A stretch of DNA of 64,000 bases from an uncultured Bacilli bacterium (GCA_934095825.1 CAKOKQ010000001.1:103327-167326), one strand, 5' to 3'; shown: positions 8,826-18,004, counted from the first letter of the stretch. The notes: generated from the sequence alone by a model not told the origin. Numbers and translations are program-made.

Positions 8826-10460
8826 TTGAAGAAAAGTTCATTTATAGAAGGAACATTCATAGCAACTTTAGCGATAGTGCTAGTAAAAATAATGGGAATG
8901 CTTTATGTAATTCCTTTTTATGCGATAGTAGGGACAACCGGAGCAGCCTTATATAGTTATGCTTATAATATCTATAATATTTTTTTAGATATTTCAACGG
9001 TAGGTTTACCAATAGCTATTTCTAAAATCACTAATGAATTTCATACTTTAAAAATGTATGATGCTAAAAAAAGAGCTTATGAGATAGCTATTAAAATTAT
9101 GCGTTTCCTTTCAGTTGCTATCTTTATTATTTTGTTTTTCTTTGCATATCCAATTGCTTCCTTTATTATAGGGGATTTAACAGGCGGTAATACCAAAGAA
9201 GCCGTAACAGCCGTTATTAGAACTGTGTCTTTAGCCATTCTAGTTATTCCTTATTTAAGTGTTGCTAAGGGGTATTTACAAGGACATAATGTTATTAATA
9301 TCTCTAGTATTAGTAATGTTTTAGAACAAGTTGTGCGTATTTTAGTTATTATTGCTGGTAGTTTCTTAGCTATTAAAGTATTTCATTTAAGCTATGTTGT
9401 TGGGGTTATGGTTGCTTTAAGCGGGGCTTTTTTAGGCGGACTGGTAAGCTACTTTTATGTTAAAAATAAAATGAATAAAAATAAAAAAGAACTAGGACTC
9501 GTTGAGGCGAAGAAAAAAGATAAGATAACGAATAAAGAAATTACAAGGAAGTTAGCAAGCTATGCTATTCCTTATGTTATTATTAATTCAGTGTCTTCTT
9601 TATACAGTTTTGTTGATATGATTTTAGTCTTAAGAGGTCTAGAATTAATGGGGTATGCCACAAGTGATATTGAATTTATTTCTTCGTCTATTTCAACTTG
9701 GGCGGGAAAAATTAATATGATAGTTATCAGTATTGCCATGGGAATGACCATTAGTCTTATTCCTTCTATCGTTCATGCTTATACCTTAAAAAAATGGGAT
9801 GATGTTAATAACAAAATTAATGCCGCCTTTAAAATTATTGCCTTTGTATCGCTACCAATGGCGATTGGCTTATCCTTATTATCTAGTGAAGTATGGCAAG
9901 TATTTTATGGGGCTAGTAAGATAGGAGCTACTATTTTAAGCGTTTCTGTTTTTGTTGCCGTTACTCTAAATTTTTATATGATAACTTCAAGTATTATGCA
10001 ATCTTTAAATAAATATAAAACCGTTTATATTGCAACCATTTGTGGCCTTTTAAGTAATGCTATCTTTGATATACCTTTTATGTATTTATTAAACTTTGTG
10101 GGTCTTCCTGCTTATATTGGTCCGTTAGTATCAAGTATTATTGGTTATATGCTATCCGTGTTTATTAATTTAAGGACCATAAAGAAAGAAGAAAAACAGA
10201 TTAATTATAAAGATTCATTAAAAACAATGGGTAAAATCTTAGTGCCTTCTTTAGTGATGTTTATCGTTATCTTTGCTTTAAAAAGTGTAATTTCCTTTAG
10301 TGCAACTAGTAGATTAAAAGCTATTCTAATTATTATTTTTTATGCTGTAATTGGGGTAGTAATTTATGGGGGTATTTCTTATAAAATGGGTTTACTTGAG
10401 GAAGTATTAGGTAAAAACCTATTAAGTAAGATAACAAAAAAACTTAAACGAGAGGCTTAA
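8826..10460 (+). CDS. SpoVB/MurJ-like polysaccharide flippase (MATE superfamily)
   Basis: This is a polytopic membrane protein of about 544 residues with roughly 14 hydrophobic segments and the family opening KKSSFIEGTFIATLA. It belongs to the oligosaccharide flippase / SpoVB group of the MOP superfamily, which moves lipid-linked glycan precursors across the membrane. The start is uncertain: TTG at 8826 follows AGGAAGTGG and gives a family-typical N-terminus. ATG at 8805 overlaps the cse60 stop and follows GGTGG. The cytoplasmic loop around residues 225-245 is rich in Lys. In spore formers SpoVB acts in cortex synthesis; here a vegetative cell-wall or glycan role is equally possible. Confidence 0.87.
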   Translation: MKKSSFIEGTFIATLAIVLVKIMGMLYVIPFYAIVGTTGAALYSYAYNIYNIFLDISTVGLPIAISKITNEFHTLKMYDAKKRAYEIAIKIMRFLSVAIFIILFFFAYPIASFIIGDLTGGNTKEAVTAVIRTVSLAILVIPYLSVAKGYLQGHNVINISSISNVLEQVVRILVIIAGSFLAIKVFHLSYVVGVMVALSGAFLGGLVSYFYVKNKMNKNKKELGLVEAKKKDKITNKEITRKLASYAIPYVIINSVSSLYSFVDMILVLRGLELMGYATSDIEFISSSISTWAGKINMIVISIAMGMTISLIPSIVHAYTLKKWDDVNNKINAAFKIIAFVSLPMAIGLSLLSSEVWQVFYGASKIGATILSVSVFVAVTLNFYMITSSIMQSLNKYKTVYIATICGLLSNAIFDIPFMYLLNFVGLPAYIGPLVSSIIGYMLSVFINLRTIKKEEKQINYKDSLKTMGKILVPSLVMFIVIFALKSVISFSATSRLKAILIIIFYAVIGVVIYGGISYKMGLLEEVLGKNLLSKITKKLKREA

Positions 10461-10464
10461 GTTT
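10434..10464 (-). terminator. Terminator for the minus-strand gene 10520-10855
   Basis: On the minus strand AAACTTAA and TTAAGTTT form an 8-bp stem followed by a U tract (the A run at 10436-10440). It lies inside the 3' end of the convergent flippase gene. Confidence 0.65.
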
Positions 10465-10519
10465 AAAATATTAAAAATTAGGATATAAGAAAATAAAATT
10501 TAGAATTTTTTTAAATGAC

Positions 10520-10855
10520 TTAGACCATATAAAGATTGTTTGTAATTTCATCAGTAGTCATTTGGGCTTTGTTTTCTAATTTAGTAATCCTAGCGTCCAA
10601 ACGATTGATACTGCGTTCAAGTTTTGCTAGACGATTATCATAGTCATTAACTTGCTGGTTAGTATTTGCTTGTGTCGGATAATTTGGGAAAGTTTGATAT
10701 TCTGGCATTACGGCAGGTCCTTGGTAAAAAGAGTTTGAGGCGCTTTGCGTTTGGACATTTGGCATCATATAATTCATATTACTAGGATTAGGATTAACAT
10801 AATTTATGGAATTCATATTGGATTCCGAAAAGAAAGAATTTCTTGATTTTAACAT
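10520..10855 (-). CDS. Hypothetical protein with Asn/Pro/Tyr-rich N-terminus and coiled coil
   Basis: The 111-residue product is not recognised. Residues 1-70 are low-complexity and rich in Asn, Pro, Ser, Gln and Tyr. Residues about 72-97 (DNRLAKLERSINRLDARITKLEN) have a clear heptad pattern and should form a short coiled coil. AGGAGG seven bases before the ATG, and a minus-strand terminator, argue that it is real. The layout resembles small spore-coat-like or surface-associated proteins of Bacilli, but no homology is claimed. Confidence 0.75.
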   Translation of the reverse strand: MLKSRNSFFSESNMNSINYVNPNPSNMNYMMPNVQTQSASNSFYQGPAVMPEYQTFPNYPTQANTNQQVNDYDNRLAKLERSINRLDARITKLENKAQMTTDEITNNLYMV

Positions 10856-10905
10856 ATAAAAACCTCCTAATACATTTTATGTAGAGTTTAGAAAGTAGTG
10901 ATAAT

Positions 10906-11532
10906 ATGCGCATTAGAAATATTAAAAATGCCGAAGAAATAATTAAAGATAATAAATATATAATTGAAAATCCCGAAAAATATAAAGGCCATTTCCAAGA
11001 ACTTTTTGGTAATAGTAATGAGATCCACCTAGAAATAGGTATGGGCAAAGGCGATTTTATTATAAGTAAAGCTATTAATAATCCTCATATTAACTTTATT
11101 GGTTTAGAAAAGTATACTTCGATTGTTGCTAGAGCCTTAAACAAGTTAGAAAATTTAAGATTACCTAATTTAAGAATTATAAATGGCGATGCCTTAAATT
11201 TAAATAATATTTTTGATAAAGAAATTAGTATCATTTATTTAAATTTTTCCGATCCATGGCCCAAGTATCGTCATAGTAAAAGACGCTTAACGAGTAGTAT
11301 TTTCTTGCGTATTTATGATGATATCTTTAAAAATAAATGTGTAATTTTTCAAAAAACGGATAATACTAATCTTTTTGAAAGTAGTATTATTTCCTTAACA
11401 AATTATGGCTATAAGATAGAAGATATGTCTTTAGACTTATGGAGTACAGATAAATTTTATGAAGAAACAGAGTACGAAAGAAAGTTTAAAAATCAAGGCG
11501 TTAAGATTAATTATTTAAAAGCAACAAAGTAA
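10906..11532 (+). CDS. trmB: tRNA (guanine-N7-)-methyltransferase TrmB
   Basis: This 208-residue SAM-dependent enzyme makes m7G at position 46 of tRNA. The SAM-binding motif EIGMGKGDF is at about 43-51. The family-specific SDPWPK is at 115-120, followed by the basic stretch RHSKRR. The C-terminal tail with the TDNTNLF and TEYERKF elements is also typical. Length is normal for bacterial TrmB. It reads away from the minus-strand coiled-coil gene. A minus-strand ORF overlapping its 5' half is a shadow. Confidence 0.95.
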   Translation: MRIRNIKNAEEIIKDNKYIIENPEKYKGHFQELFGNSNEIHLEIGMGKGDFIISKAINNPHINFIGLEKYTSIVARALNKLENLRLPNLRIINGDALNLNNIFDKEISIIYLNFSDPWPKYRHSKRRLTSSIFLRIYDDIFKNKCVIFQKTDNTNLFESSIISLTNYGYKIEDMSLDLWSTDKFYEETEYERKFKNQGVKINYLKATK

Positions 11533-11557
11533 ACTTTTAAAATGCTAGATAATCTGG

Positions 11558-11563
11558 TATAAT
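11558..11563 (+). promoter_or_regulatory. Extended -10 promoter element before lipoprotein operon
   Basis: TATAAT preceded by TGG gives an extended -10 element 18 bases before the lipoprotein start at 11581. No good -35 is visible at 17 bp, which is consistent with extended -10 use seen elsewhere in the window. Confidence 0.5.
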
Positions 11564-11580
11564 GAGACTATGGAGACGAT

Positions 11581-12222
11581 ATGAAAAGAGTTTTATGTAT
11601 GCTTGCTACAGTTCTACTTTTATGTGGTTGTAGTAAAATTAATGATAAAAATTATGATGAATTAATAAATAGTGTGGTTGCTAGTAATTATAAAATGGAA
11701 AATACTTATCGTACTGGTTATAAATATTATACACCAACGAATATGGATATCCTAAGTACTTTAGATTATAATGAGACATTGGCTGATGATAATTACAAGT
11801 ATTATTTTTATGTTGATGTTGTAAGTTATTATAATAGGGTTATTGAAGGATATAATGAGGATACTAAGGCTGTTTATTCTAAGAAAATAAATTATGAAGA
11901 TAAGTATGGTTATATCGAGATAAATAAGTGGAAGAACGGTAAGTATTTACTTGAAATTATGTATAATTATGCTAAAATAGAAGTGATAGTAGATGAAGAA
12001 AATATTAAGAGTGCAATAACTAATGCTATGGTTGTTTTAAGTAGTGTTAAATATAACAATAATATTTTAGAAAGTATTGTTGGAGAAAATGTTTTAACGG
12101 CGAAAGAAATTGAATTTAATATTTTCGAAACTAAGAAAAATGAGTCAAACTTCTTGAAAGTATCCGAAGAAGATGTTTATGAAGATAAAGATGTACCAAA
12201 TGACCCAGACTTAGTAAATTAG
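11581..12222 (+). CDS. Lipoprotein of unknown function
   Basis: The 213-residue product starts with a short signal peptide and a lipobox, LLLCGC, with the acylated Cys at about residue 17. It should be anchored to the outer face of the membrane. The rest is a globular alpha/beta-looking domain rich in Tyr, Asn and Lys, with no motif I recognise. It is the first gene of a run ending at 13877 (lipoprotein, acidic protein, small membrane protein, YtxH protein). Spacing is tight and a terminator comes only after the last gene, so an envelope-associated operon is likely. Confidence 0.8.
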   Translation: MKRVLCMLATVLLLCGCSKINDKNYDELINSVVASNYKMENTYRTGYKYYTPTNMDILSTLDYNETLADDNYKYYFYVDVVSYYNRVIEGYNEDTKAVYSKKINYEDKYGYIEINKWKNGKYLLEIMYNYAKIEVIVDEENIKSAITNAMVVLSSVKYNNNILESIVGENVLTAKEIEFNIFETKKNESNFLKVSEEDVYEDKDVPNDPDLVN

Positions 12223-12238
12223 AAGGAGTGCAACAGAT

Positions 12239-13180
12239 ATGAGTTTTTTTGATAAGTTAAAAAATGTCTTATTTGAAGATGATGATGAGACAGTGGTAGA
12301 AGAAGAGCAACCAAAAAGGGAAGAAGTAAAAAAAGAAGAAGTGCGATTTAATTCTCAAAGTAGTGCTCCCTCTAAAGAAACAGTAGAACCTAAAAAAGAG
12401 CCAAGTGTATTTCAATCTTTTGATGAAGAAGAATTTGATAGGATAGCAGCCATTAATAAAAATCGTTTGTTAGAACGCGATAGAAAAGCTAGAGAAGAAA
12501 AAGAAAAAGAAGAAGAAAAAAGACGCTTAGAAGCCAAAAAAGAAAGAGAAAATCTTAATGCTGGATATCGTCGGTATGAAGAACTAAGATATGGTACTAC
12601 TAATACCAGTGGTAGTAAAGAAATAAAAGAAGAAGTAAGGTCAAAAGAAGTAAAACTTAGTGAAACACCAAAAGATACTAGTGAGTATCGTCAAAATATT
12701 TACAATAAACCATTAGCTAGTAAAGAACCAGTTAAAAAATTTACGCCATCCCCAGTAATTTCCCCAGTTTATGGAGTTTTAGATAAGAATTATCGTAAAG
12801 AAGATATTTTGCCTAGAGCATCAAGTGAAGGAACCTTACCTAAAATAATGGATGTTGACAATGTGCGTAAAAAAGCCTTTGGCATTTTAGAAAAAAATAT
12901 TGATACTGAAGAAAATGAACCCTTAAAAGATTTTTCAGGGGAAAATGAAATGAAAATGGAAGATATTTCTAAAGAGTTAGAGGCTGATGAAGAAATAGGA
13001 AAGACTACGAGAATTGATATTGGCGATATAAAAGATATAGAAGAAGACATAAGAGAAAAAGCACCCGAAGAAAAAAAAGAGTTAACCGATAAGTCAACTA
13101 AAAATGATGAAGAGGACTCCTTAGAAAAAGACTTATTTAATTTAATAGATTCAATGTACGAAAGTAGAGAGGATAAGTAA
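12239..13180 (+). CDS. Highly charged, disordered cytoplasmic protein
   Basis: This 313-residue protein is dominated by Glu and Lys, with long predicted disordered or helical stretches and a basic coiled region around 75-105 rich in RKAREEKEKEEEKR-type repeats. Its N-terminus (MSFFDKLKNVLFEDDDE) looks like an amphipathic segment. A more ordered island around 170-190 contains PVISPVYGVLDKNYRKEDI. I recognise the pattern only as a recurring unnamed protein of uncultured Bacilli. GGAG is nine bases before the ATG. The next gene begins two bases after its stop. A scaffold role at the membrane with its YtxH and single-pass neighbours is a guess. Confidence 0.75.
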   Translation: MSFFDKLKNVLFEDDDETVVEEEQPKREEVKKEEVRFNSQSSAPSKETVEPKKEPSVFQSFDEEEFDRIAAINKNRLLERDRKAREEKEKEEEKRRLEAKKERENLNAGYRRYEELRYGTTNTSGSKEIKEEVRSKEVKLSETPKDTSEYRQNIYNKPLASKEPVKKFTPSPVISPVYGVLDKNYRKEDILPRASSEGTLPKIMDVDNVRKKAFGILEKNIDTEENEPLKDFSGENEMKMEDISKELEADEEIGKTTRIDIGDIKDIEEDIREKAPEEKKELTDKSTKNDEEDSLEKDLFNLIDSMYESREDK

Positions 13181-13182
13181 GT

Positions 13183-13482
13183 ATGTTTTTAGAATTTTTG
13201 CAGGTATTTTTGCCACTTGTTGTGTATGTATTATTAATTATAATCTTAATAATAGGAATAATTATAGGGATTAAAGCTATTAAAACTTTAGATAAAGTTG
13301 ATAGAGTAGTTGAGGATGTTCAACATAAAGTAAGTAGCTTAAATAGTTTGTTTTCTATTATTGATATTACAACCGATAAAATTGTTTCGATTACTGATAG
13401 AGTAGTTGAAACTGCTAGTAGTATTATTGGAAAAATATTTAAGAAAAAAGAGAAAAAAAGAATAGAAGAAAAGGAAAAATAA
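13183..13482 (+). CDS. Small single-pass membrane protein, DUF948/YtxG-like
   Basis: The 99-residue product has one N-terminal membrane segment (about residues 8-32), an amphipathic region with repeated short helices (KVDRVVEDVQHKV, TTDKIVSITDRVV), and a Lys/Glu tail. This is the architecture of DUF948 (YtxG-like) proteins, which in Bacillus neighbour ytxH. Here a YtxH protein follows after two bases, which supports the assignment. Function of the family is unknown, though it is linked to general stress and the envelope. Confidence 0.7.
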   Translation: MFLEFLQVFLPLVVYVLLIIILIIGIIIGIKAIKTLDKVDRVVEDVQHKVSSLNSLFSIIDITTDKIVSITDRVVETASSIIGKIFKKKEKKRIEEKEK

Positions 13483-13484
13483 GA

Positions 13485-13877
13485 ATGAAGAAACAAACTA
13501 AAGGTTTTATTTTTGGGGCTTTTTTAGGGGTAGGAGCGGGACTTCTTTTAGCGCCTTATCGTGGTGTAACTATGCGTAAAAAAGTAGCAGCTAAGTTAAA
13601 TGAAGTAGGCGATTATGTTAAAAATATGAATAGCGAATCGTTAAGAAATGATTGCTTAGGTATTTTAAATAATATTAAAGTATATTTAGAAGAACTAGAT
13701 AGTGCTAAGTTAAAAAGTAATGCTATTCTTGCTGGTAATAAATTAAAAAAAGAAGTCAATAAGTTGGCAGCTAAGGCAAAAGAAGTATCAGAACCCGTAG
13801 TTAATAAAGCTATAGAAGATTTAAGAAGTAATACAGTAGTTCTCTTAAAGAAAACTGTAGAAAAATTAGAAAATTAA
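13485..13877 (+). CDS. YtxH domain-containing protein
   Basis: The 130-residue protein opens with KGFIFGAFLGVGAGLLLAPYRGV, the hallmark YtxH hydrophobic Gly-rich segment ending in LLLAP. A helical, Lys/Glu-rich C-terminus follows, probably in the cytoplasm and able to form coiled coils. YtxH proteins are general-stress or envelope-associated proteins with no known catalytic role. It is the last gene of the lipoprotein operon and is directly followed by a terminator. Confidence 0.85.
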   Translation: MKKQTKGFIFGAFLGVGAGLLLAPYRGVTMRKKVAAKLNEVGDYVKNMNSESLRNDCLGILNNIKVYLEELDSAKLKSNAILAGNKLKKEVNKLAAKAKEVSEPVVNKAIEDLRSNTVVLLKKTVEKLEN

Positions 13878-13900
13878 GATGTCAATTGATGTCTTTTTTT
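13876..13900 (+). terminator. Terminator of lipoprotein-YtxH operon
   Basis: AAGATGTC and GATGTCTT pair with two G-U wobbles around AATT, then a run of T. It looks like a direct repeat in DNA but folds as a hairpin in RNA. Confidence 0.65.
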
Positions 13901-13957
13901 CTTGAATAGATATAGAGAAAATGGTATCATTAAATTATGAGCAAGGGAGTATGTGAG

Positions 13958-15937
13958 ATGAAAAAAACATTAAAAATGATGTGGGGTTTGGTATTGTTTT
14001 TAGCGTGTGCCAGTGTACAGGCTGCTAAGGGACCAACAATTGATTCGGTTGAAAATAAAGATAACGATTTAGTTTATGTAACTGCAACTAAAGGCGATTT
14101 TAATATTTCCTATTATTTGATGGGAACATCAATTAGTAATGCTATTAAATATGTTTCAAGTAGTACTAATGCATATCTAAGTATGCCAAATGGGACCTTT
14201 ACCGTTTGGGCCGTTGATACAAATGGTAATACTTCAACCGGTTATACATTTACAAAAGAAAGTGGTAGCTGTAATATGACGGGCGTTAGTAATGCTACAG
14301 GTACTGGAACAATTGATATGTGCGGTATTATGTCATCGACCGGTCTTTATAGTAATTTGACTGAAAATGTTGATTTAGTTACTTGTGCTTCAGGATATTA
14401 TTTACATACAATTCAAACAGAACCAATATCTACTACTTGTCGTTTAAGTTCATTAGACTTTACTCCTTATGGTTTGCAAAAAAGATTATGTAAAAATACC
14501 TATAATTATCGTTGTGTAAAAAATAATAATAATAATGTTATTAACGCTTCAAGTTACTTAGCTAGTTTAACTTTATCAACAGGAGCTTATACATCAAGTT
14601 TTGACCCCGATAAGTATGATATTAGTTTTGCTAATGGTGTAAAGTTTGCTAGAGATAAATTTGAATACGAAGCTAATGTGCCTTCTTCAACTTCAATTAT
14701 TACCGTTTTTGGTAAATTGTTAGATGATGATGCATCATTTGTTGATGGTTATGAACCAAGAACCGTTTATTTAAATTATGGAGAAAATACCGTCCAAGTA
14801 AAAGTAAAAGGTTTTGTTAATAAGACCGAAATGGTATCAACTTATACCATCAAAGTTAATAGAGCAAAACCAAGTGGTACGGGTGGTAGCACATCAAATA
14901 AAAGTAATGTTAACACATTAAGTGATATTTCTATATCAAGTGGAACTTTATCGCCAAAATTTAATAGTAATACCATTGTATATAATGTTGAAGTTGAAAA
15001 TGATGTTGATATTTTAACCGTGGGGGCAACTTTAAGTGATAGTAAAGCTAATTTTGTAGGAAGTTATGGACCAAGAAATGTTCACTTAAACGAAGGAGAG
15101 AATAATGTTTATCTTAAAGTTCGGAGTGAAGCTGGTTCAGTTCGTGTTTATCGTTTGATTGTAACAAGAAAGAAAGCAACAAATGTGGAACCAGAACCAA
15201 CTCCAGATCCAACTCCAACCCCAGATCCAGAACCAGAACCAACTCCCAATAAATCCCAAGCCTTATTGTCTTCTTTAAAACTTAGTGAAGGTAGAATTGA
15301 TTTTGAAAGTAATGTCTTTGATTACAATGTTAGCGTTCCTAATGATGTAACAAATGTTATTGCTACAGTTGAACTCCAAAATGAAACTGATAAAGTTGAA
15401 ATTAAAGGTGGCGAATCTTTAGAAGTCGGCGCTAACGAACTTACCGTTACGGTAACAAGTAGTGATAATACAGTAACAAATGTTTATACAATATACATTA
15501 TCAGAAAAGAAGGCGATGTTGGGGATAATAGTTTGTTAAAATCTTTAGTTATAAGTGGACACGCCATTAATTTTAATCCTAATATTAACGAATATAATAT
15601 TACTATTAAGAAGAATGAAACTGATGTTGGAATTGAGTGTGTACCCGAAGATACAAATGCTTCAATTACTATTGAAGGTAATGCTAATTTAACAACTGGT
15701 AGTCAAATTAAAATAAGAGTTACGGCTGAAAATGGTAACTATACCGATTATTTAGTTAATGTTACTGGATATCAAAAAAAGAGTAATATTATTGGAACAA
15801 TATTTATTGTCTTATTAGTTATTTTAGCAGTTGCTTATGCCATCCTTAGAGCTTTAGGATATAAGATTTATTTCAATTTACAAGGCATAAAAAATTTCTT
15901 TAGTAACTTATTTAATAGTATATTTACAAGAAAATAA
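13958..15937 (+). CDS. Secreted, membrane-anchored protein with cadherin-like beta-sandwich repeats
   Basis: About 659 residues. A signal peptide (to about residue 22, ending SVQAAKG) leads to an N-terminal domain with six Cys around residues 85-185. Four related beta-sandwich repeats of the cadherin-like family (PF12733 type) follow, each with an L-S-x-G start and a later Y-x-V/I strand. A Pro/Glu/Thr/Asp-rich linker sits between repeats two and three. The C-terminus is a membrane segment with a short basic tail. It should be displayed outside the cell as an adhesin or structural protein. The start at 13958 has AGGGAG eight bases upstream; ATG 13937 lacks one. Confidence 0.85.
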   Translation: MKKTLKMMWGLVLFLACASVQAAKGPTIDSVENKDNDLVYVTATKGDFNISYYLMGTSISNAIKYVSSSTNAYLSMPNGTFTVWAVDTNGNTSTGYTFTKESGSCNMTGVSNATGTGTIDMCGIMSSTGLYSNLTENVDLVTCASGYYLHTIQTEPISTTCRLSSLDFTPYGLQKRLCKNTYNYRCVKNNNNNVINASSYLASLTLSTGAYTSSFDPDKYDISFANGVKFARDKFEYEANVPSSTSIITVFGKLLDDDASFVDGYEPRTVYLNYGENTVQVKVKGFVNKTEMVSTYTIKVNRAKPSGTGGSTSNKSNVNTLSDISISSGTLSPKFNSNTIVYNVEVENDVDILTVGATLSDSKANFVGSYGPRNVHLNEGENNVYLKVRSEAGSVRVYRLIVTRKKATNVEPEPTPDPTPTPDPEPEPTPNKSQALLSSLKLSEGRIDFESNVFDYNVSVPNDVTNVIATVELQNETDKVEIKGGESLEVGANELTVTVTSSDNTVTNVYTIYIIRKEGDVGDNSLLKSLVISGHAINFNPNINEYNITIKKNETDVGIECVPEDTNASITIEGNANLTTGSQIKIRVTAENGNYTDYLVNVTGYQKKSNIIGTIFIVLLVILAVAYAILRALGYKIYFNLQGIKNFFSNLFNSIFTRK

Positions 15938-15951
15938 AATTATGATAGAAT
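15923..15951 (+). promoter_or_regulatory. Promoter of the Tyr T-box operon
   Basis: TTTACA and TAGAAT are separated by 17 bp, and TGA precedes the -10. The -35 lies within the last codons of the upstream surface-protein gene. Predicted initiation is near 15958. Confidence 0.65.
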
Positions 15952-15957
15952 TTATTT

Positions 15958-16090
15958 GTTGACGAAGAAGGGCCTTACAAACCCGGAGTTAAATCGGTTA
16001 AAACCGTTATCATTAAAGAGTGTATGATTAGTCATAAAATAAGGTGGTACCGCGATAATTCGTTCTTATATTATGGCTATTTTTTTGTGA
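15958..16090 (+). promoter_or_regulatory. Compact T-box leader, probably tyrosine-specific
   Basis: The T-box sequence AAGGTGGTACCGCG is at 16041-16054 and a T run follows at 16080-16086. Upstream, GGG and CCC close a loop containing TAC (about 15970-15984), a candidate tyrosine specifier. Downstream tyrS supports that specificity. The leader has at most about 100 bases before the T-box, much less than the pheST leader in this window, so Stem I must be short. Uncharged tRNA-Tyr should favour antitermination. Confidence 0.8.
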
Positions 16091-16112
16091 AAAAAGAGAA
16101 AGAAGGTATTAC

Positions 16113-16676
16113 ATGTTTACAGAAGAATTAAATTATATTAGTGATATGCGAATTAGAGAAAGTGCAAAGATATTACTTGATAATCTACCAGAATATTTTT
16201 ATAAAATACCAGCCTCATCGACAGGAAAATATCACCCTGACTTTGCTAGTGGTGAAGGTGGCCTTGTTAGACATACTAAAGTGGCAGTTAGAATGGCTTA
16301 TGAATTATACCAAATAACTCCCTATGATAAATTATTTACGCAACATGAAAAAGATATTATGATAACCGGCTTACTTATTCATGATGGTTTGAAAAAAGGT
16401 AATCCGGAAGAAAATTATACTCGTTTTGACCATCCAATCTTGGCCGCTAAATATGCCGAAGATATGCAGGAAAAGACAAAATTAACCGATGCTGAGGTTA
16501 AATTAATAAGTCATGTTGTTAAGACGCATATGGGAAAATGGAATACCGATTATAATGGTAATGAAATTTTAGAAGTACCAAAGGATAGATATCAGTACTT
16601 TGTACATATGTGCGATTACTTAGCAAGTAGAAAAGTAATAAATATTAAATTCGATGATAAAGGAGATATAATGTAA
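16113..16676 (+). CDS. HD-domain phosphohydrolase in tyrS operon
   Basis: This 187-residue HD-superfamily protein has His54 in LVRHTKVAV, the His90-Asp91 pair in LLIHDGLKKG, and later HP and HVVKTHMGKW elements that complete a metal site. Such enzymes are metal-dependent phosphohydrolases acting on nucleotides or other phosphate esters; the substrate is not evident. It lies between the T-box leader and tyrS and overlaps tyrS by one base, so its expression should rise with tyrosine-tRNA starvation. GAAGG precedes the ATG. Confidence 0.82.
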   Translation: MFTEELNYISDMRIRESAKILLDNLPEYFYKIPASSTGKYHPDFASGEGGLVRHTKVAVRMAYELYQITPYDKLFTQHEKDIMITGLLIHDGLKKGNPEENYTRFDHPILAAKYAEDMQEKTKLTDAEVKLISHVVKTHMGKWNTDYNGNEILEVPKDRYQYFVHMCDYLASRKVINIKFDDKGDIM

Positions 16677-17914
16677 TGGAAAAAATGACAAACTGGGAAG
16701 AATTAGAATGGCGTGGCTTAGTAAAAGATGTAGCAGGCGCTGATATTAAAGATAAAATCAATAACGAAAGCTTAACTTTTTACTGGGGAACCGATCCCAC
16801 GGCTGATTCCCTACACTTAGGACACTATTCTTCATTAGTAACAGCTAAGAGATTAATGAAAATGGGACATAAACCTATTCTTTTATGTGGGGGGGCCACA
16901 GGTAGAATTGGCGATCCAAGACCAACTAGTGAAAGAGAAATAATTAGTATTGAAGCCTTAAATAATAATATTAAAGGGATTCAAAGTCAGATTGATGAAA
17001 TTTTTGGGGGTAATGTTAAATTAGTTAATAACTATGACTGGTTTAAAGGTTATGAATTTTTAGATTTTTTAAGAGATATTGGTAAATATGTTAATGTTAA
17101 TTATATGTTGAATAAAGATATAATTAATCGTCGTTTAGAAACTGGTATAACTTATGCAGAATTTAGTTATATGTTAATTCAGGGTTATGATTTTCTAAAT
17201 ATGTATGAAAAAATGAACTGTACTATGCAAGTTGCTGGTTCTGACCAATGGGGAAATATTACAACCGGTATCGATTTAATTAGAAAAATATTAGGTAAAG
17301 AAGCGTATGGTTTTACTATGCCTTTAATCTTAGATGCTAATGGTAAAAAATTTGGTAAAAGCGAAGGTAATGCCTTGTGGTTAGATAAAAATAAGACTAG
17401 TAGTTATGCCTTATATCAATATTTAATTAATACTGATGATTCTAAAGTAGAAGAGTATTTGAAAGTATTTACCTTTTTAACTAAAGAAGAAATTGAAAGC
17501 GTTATGCTTGAGCATAATGAGAAGAAAGAATTAAGACTTGCCCAAAAAACTTTGGCTAAATGTATAATTACCGATTTACGAGGCAAAGAAGAATATGGAA
17601 AAGCTTTAAAAATAAGTGAAGCCTTATTTACAGACAAAATCAATACTTTAACTAAGGATGATATTGTTAATAATTTAAATACCGTTCCGCAAGTTAGTCT
17701 TGAAGAGGGTAATATTGTTGATGTTTTGGTTGAGGCTAAGATATTTAGTAGTAAAAGAGAAGCTAGAGAATTAATTAGTGGTAATGCTTTATCCTTAAAT
17801 AATCAAAAGATTACTGATTTAGAATATCAAATTACTAAAGACAAGGCTATTGATGGAGAGATATTCTTAATCCGTAAAGGCAAAAAGAATTATTATATTG
17901 GCAATGTTAAATAG
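16676..17914 (+). CDS. tyrS: Tyrosyl-tRNA synthetase
   Basis: This 412-residue class I synthetase attaches tyrosine to tRNA-Tyr. The HIGH-equivalent HLGH is at 47-50, the KMSKS-equivalent KFGKS is near residue 230, and the tyrosine-site pattern YAEFSYMLIQGYDFLNM lies near 160-180. An S4-like RNA-binding domain forms the C-terminus (SKREARELISGNALSLN). It belongs to the longer TyrS type. Translation is coupled to the HD gene, and control is by the T-box leader upstream. A strong terminator closes the operon. Confidence 0.97.
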   Translation: MEKMTNWEELEWRGLVKDVAGADIKDKINNESLTFYWGTDPTADSLHLGHYSSLVTAKRLMKMGHKPILLCGGATGRIGDPRPTSEREIISIEALNNNIKGIQSQIDEIFGGNVKLVNNYDWFKGYEFLDFLRDIGKYVNVNYMLNKDIINRRLETGITYAEFSYMLIQGYDFLNMYEKMNCTMQVAGSDQWGNITTGIDLIRKILGKEAYGFTMPLILDANGKKFGKSEGNALWLDKNKTSSYALYQYLINTDDSKVEEYLKVFTFLTKEEIESVMLEHNEKKELRLAQKTLAKCIITDLRGKEEYGKALKISEALFTDKINTLTKDDIVNNLNTVPQVSLEEGNIVDVLVEAKIFSSKREARELISGNALSLNNQKITDLEYQITKDKAIDGEIFLIRKGKKNYYIGNVK

Positions 17915-17963
17915 TTTTTTTGTCCGTTGCCTAAAAAAGAGAATGTTAATTTAAACTCAAGAA

Positions 17964-18004
17964 AAACTTACCAATTTTACTAATTAAGGGTGGTAAGTTT
18001 TTTT
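17964..18004 (+). terminator. Terminator after tyrS
   Basis: AAACTTACCA and TGGTAAGTTT form a perfect 10-bp stem followed by a T run. Confidence 0.9.

Noticed and set aside
8726..8956. Plus-strand ORF between Cse60 and the flippase
   Set aside because: It overlaps two recognisable genes in a different frame and has no family features.
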